This document shows, one piece after another, positions 6,216-6,622 of a stretch of DNA of 6,622 bases; within the stretch, counting starts at the first letter, position 1; every line of letters begins with the position of its first letter. The DNA is from Prevotellaceae bacterium. GTDB lineage: Bacteria > Bacteroidota > Bacteroidia > Bacteroidales > UBA932. The position numbers and the translations under genes were made by a program. The DNA lies in the NCBI GenBank assembly GCA_031259655.1, contig JAIRLF010000361.1, positions 1 through 6,622 of the forward strand, read 5' to 3'. A model generated the notes under the pieces. It did no database searches. It was not told where the DNA came from and was given only the letters and a program-made list of their open reading frames with translations.

Positions 6216-6560
6216 ATGCCAAGATCAGTAAATTCAGTTGCTTCAAGAGCAAGAAGAAAGAAAATTTTAAAACAAACGAGAGGTTATTTTTTGGCGCGCG
6301 CTAATGTGTGGACTGTCGCAAAAAATACTTACGAAAAAGGTCTAACATACGCATATCGCGACCGCAAAACGAAAAAACGGAATTTCCGCTCGTTGTGGAT
6401 ACAGCGTATAAACGCGGCTGTGCGTCCTTATGGTTTGACGTATTCGAAGTTTATCGGCAAATTGTCGGCAAACAACATCGAACTGAACCGTAAAGTGTTA
6501 GCAGACCTCGCAATGAATCAACCTCAAGCATTTGAGGCTATTGTGAAATCGTTAAAGTAA
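6216..6560 (+). CDS. rplT: 50S ribosomal protein L20 (bL20)
   Basis: A 114-residue, basic 23S rRNA-binding protein needed early in 50S assembly. In several bacteria it is also the translational repressor of its own operon. The N-terminal extension [25 protein letters not shown] (1-25) threads into rRNA. The family signature [13 protein letters not shown] (54-66) and the closing [22 protein letters not shown] (89-110) form the globular half, which contacts rRNA and is the part that represses in E. coli. Length and all family landmarks are normal; the variable stretch AAVRPYG (67-73) replaces the more usual AAxRxxG. No Shine-Dalgarno precedes the ATG, only AT-rich sequence. It is last in the operon, followed after 24 bp by a strong terminator. 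Confidence 0.97.
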   Translation: MPRSVNSVASRARRKKILKQTRGYFLARANVWTVAKNTYEKGLTYAYRDRKTKKRNFRSLWIQRINAAVRPYGLTYSKFIGKLSANNIELNRKVLADLAMNQPQAFEAIVKSLK

Positions 6561-6584
6561 AATAATCTCATCCTGATATTTATT

Positions 6585-6613
6585 AAAAACCGCCCCAAAA
6601 GGCGGTTTTTTTT
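6585..6613 (+). terminator. Intrinsic terminator of infC-rpmI-rplT
   Basis: AAAAACCGCC (6585-6594) and GGCGGTTTTT (6601-6610) form a perfect 10-bp stem with a 6-nt CCAAAA loop. The stem has a GC-rich core and runs into eight T (6606-6613). It starts 24 bp after the rplT stop. On the other strand the stem gives only five T, so two-way termination is possible but weaker. Confidence 0.92.
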
Positions 6614-6622
6614 ATTAAATAT

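Noticed and set aside
1..6622. CRISPR arrays, insertion sequences, tRNA or rRNA genes, defence or toxin-antitoxin systems.
   Set aside because: I looked on both strands and saw no spaced repeats, transposase-like proteins, cloverleaf-like sequence or unexplained gene pairs; nearly all the sequence is taken up by recognised housekeeping genes.

Overview
The window looks like chromosomal housekeeping sequence from a member of the Bacteroidetes, probably Bacteroidales. Three things suggest this. Upstream of purA and infC there are -7 boxes of the form TAnnTTTG, the Bacteroidetes sigma factor motif. Most genes have no Shine-Dalgarno sequence. The protein sequences (L20, IF3, the SerRS motif 3 NGSSLALPRIV and the DAACS transporter) read like Bacteroidetes versions. 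The assignment below phylum level is a guess.

Layout: positions 1-115 hold the last 37 codons of an aquaporin Z-like gene on the plus strand. A convergent spacer (116-275) follows, with a candidate terminator. From 276 to 5025 four genes run leftward with gaps of only 11-13 bp, so they are probably one operon transcribed in the order purA (adenylosuccinate synthetase), serS (seryl-tRNA synthetase), a hyfC/hycD-like complex I/hydrogenase membrane subunit, and a gltP-like sodium/proton:acidic amino acid or dicarboxylate symporter. A divergent intergenic region (5026-5293) carries a promoter for each direction. From there infC, rpmI and rplT run rightward, ending in a strong intrinsic terminator at 6585-6613.

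How the genes work together: infC-rpmI-rplT is the classical IF3/L35/L20 translation operon, which in other bacteria is controlled by its own products. Two local signals suggest similar control here. The infC reading frame appears to begin at an AUA codon placed 8 nt after an 8-base perfect Shine-Dalgarno, and the rpmI-rplT spacer can form a pseudoknot-like fold just upstream of rplT. The leftward operon mixes nucleotide synthesis, tRNA charging, an isolated hydrogenase-type membrane subunit and a transporter, and I see no common pathway.

I did not find a new defence system, mobile element, CRISPR array or RNA gene. The points most worth checking are the infC start, the rpmI-rplT spacer fold and the hydrogenase-type subunit standing alone.
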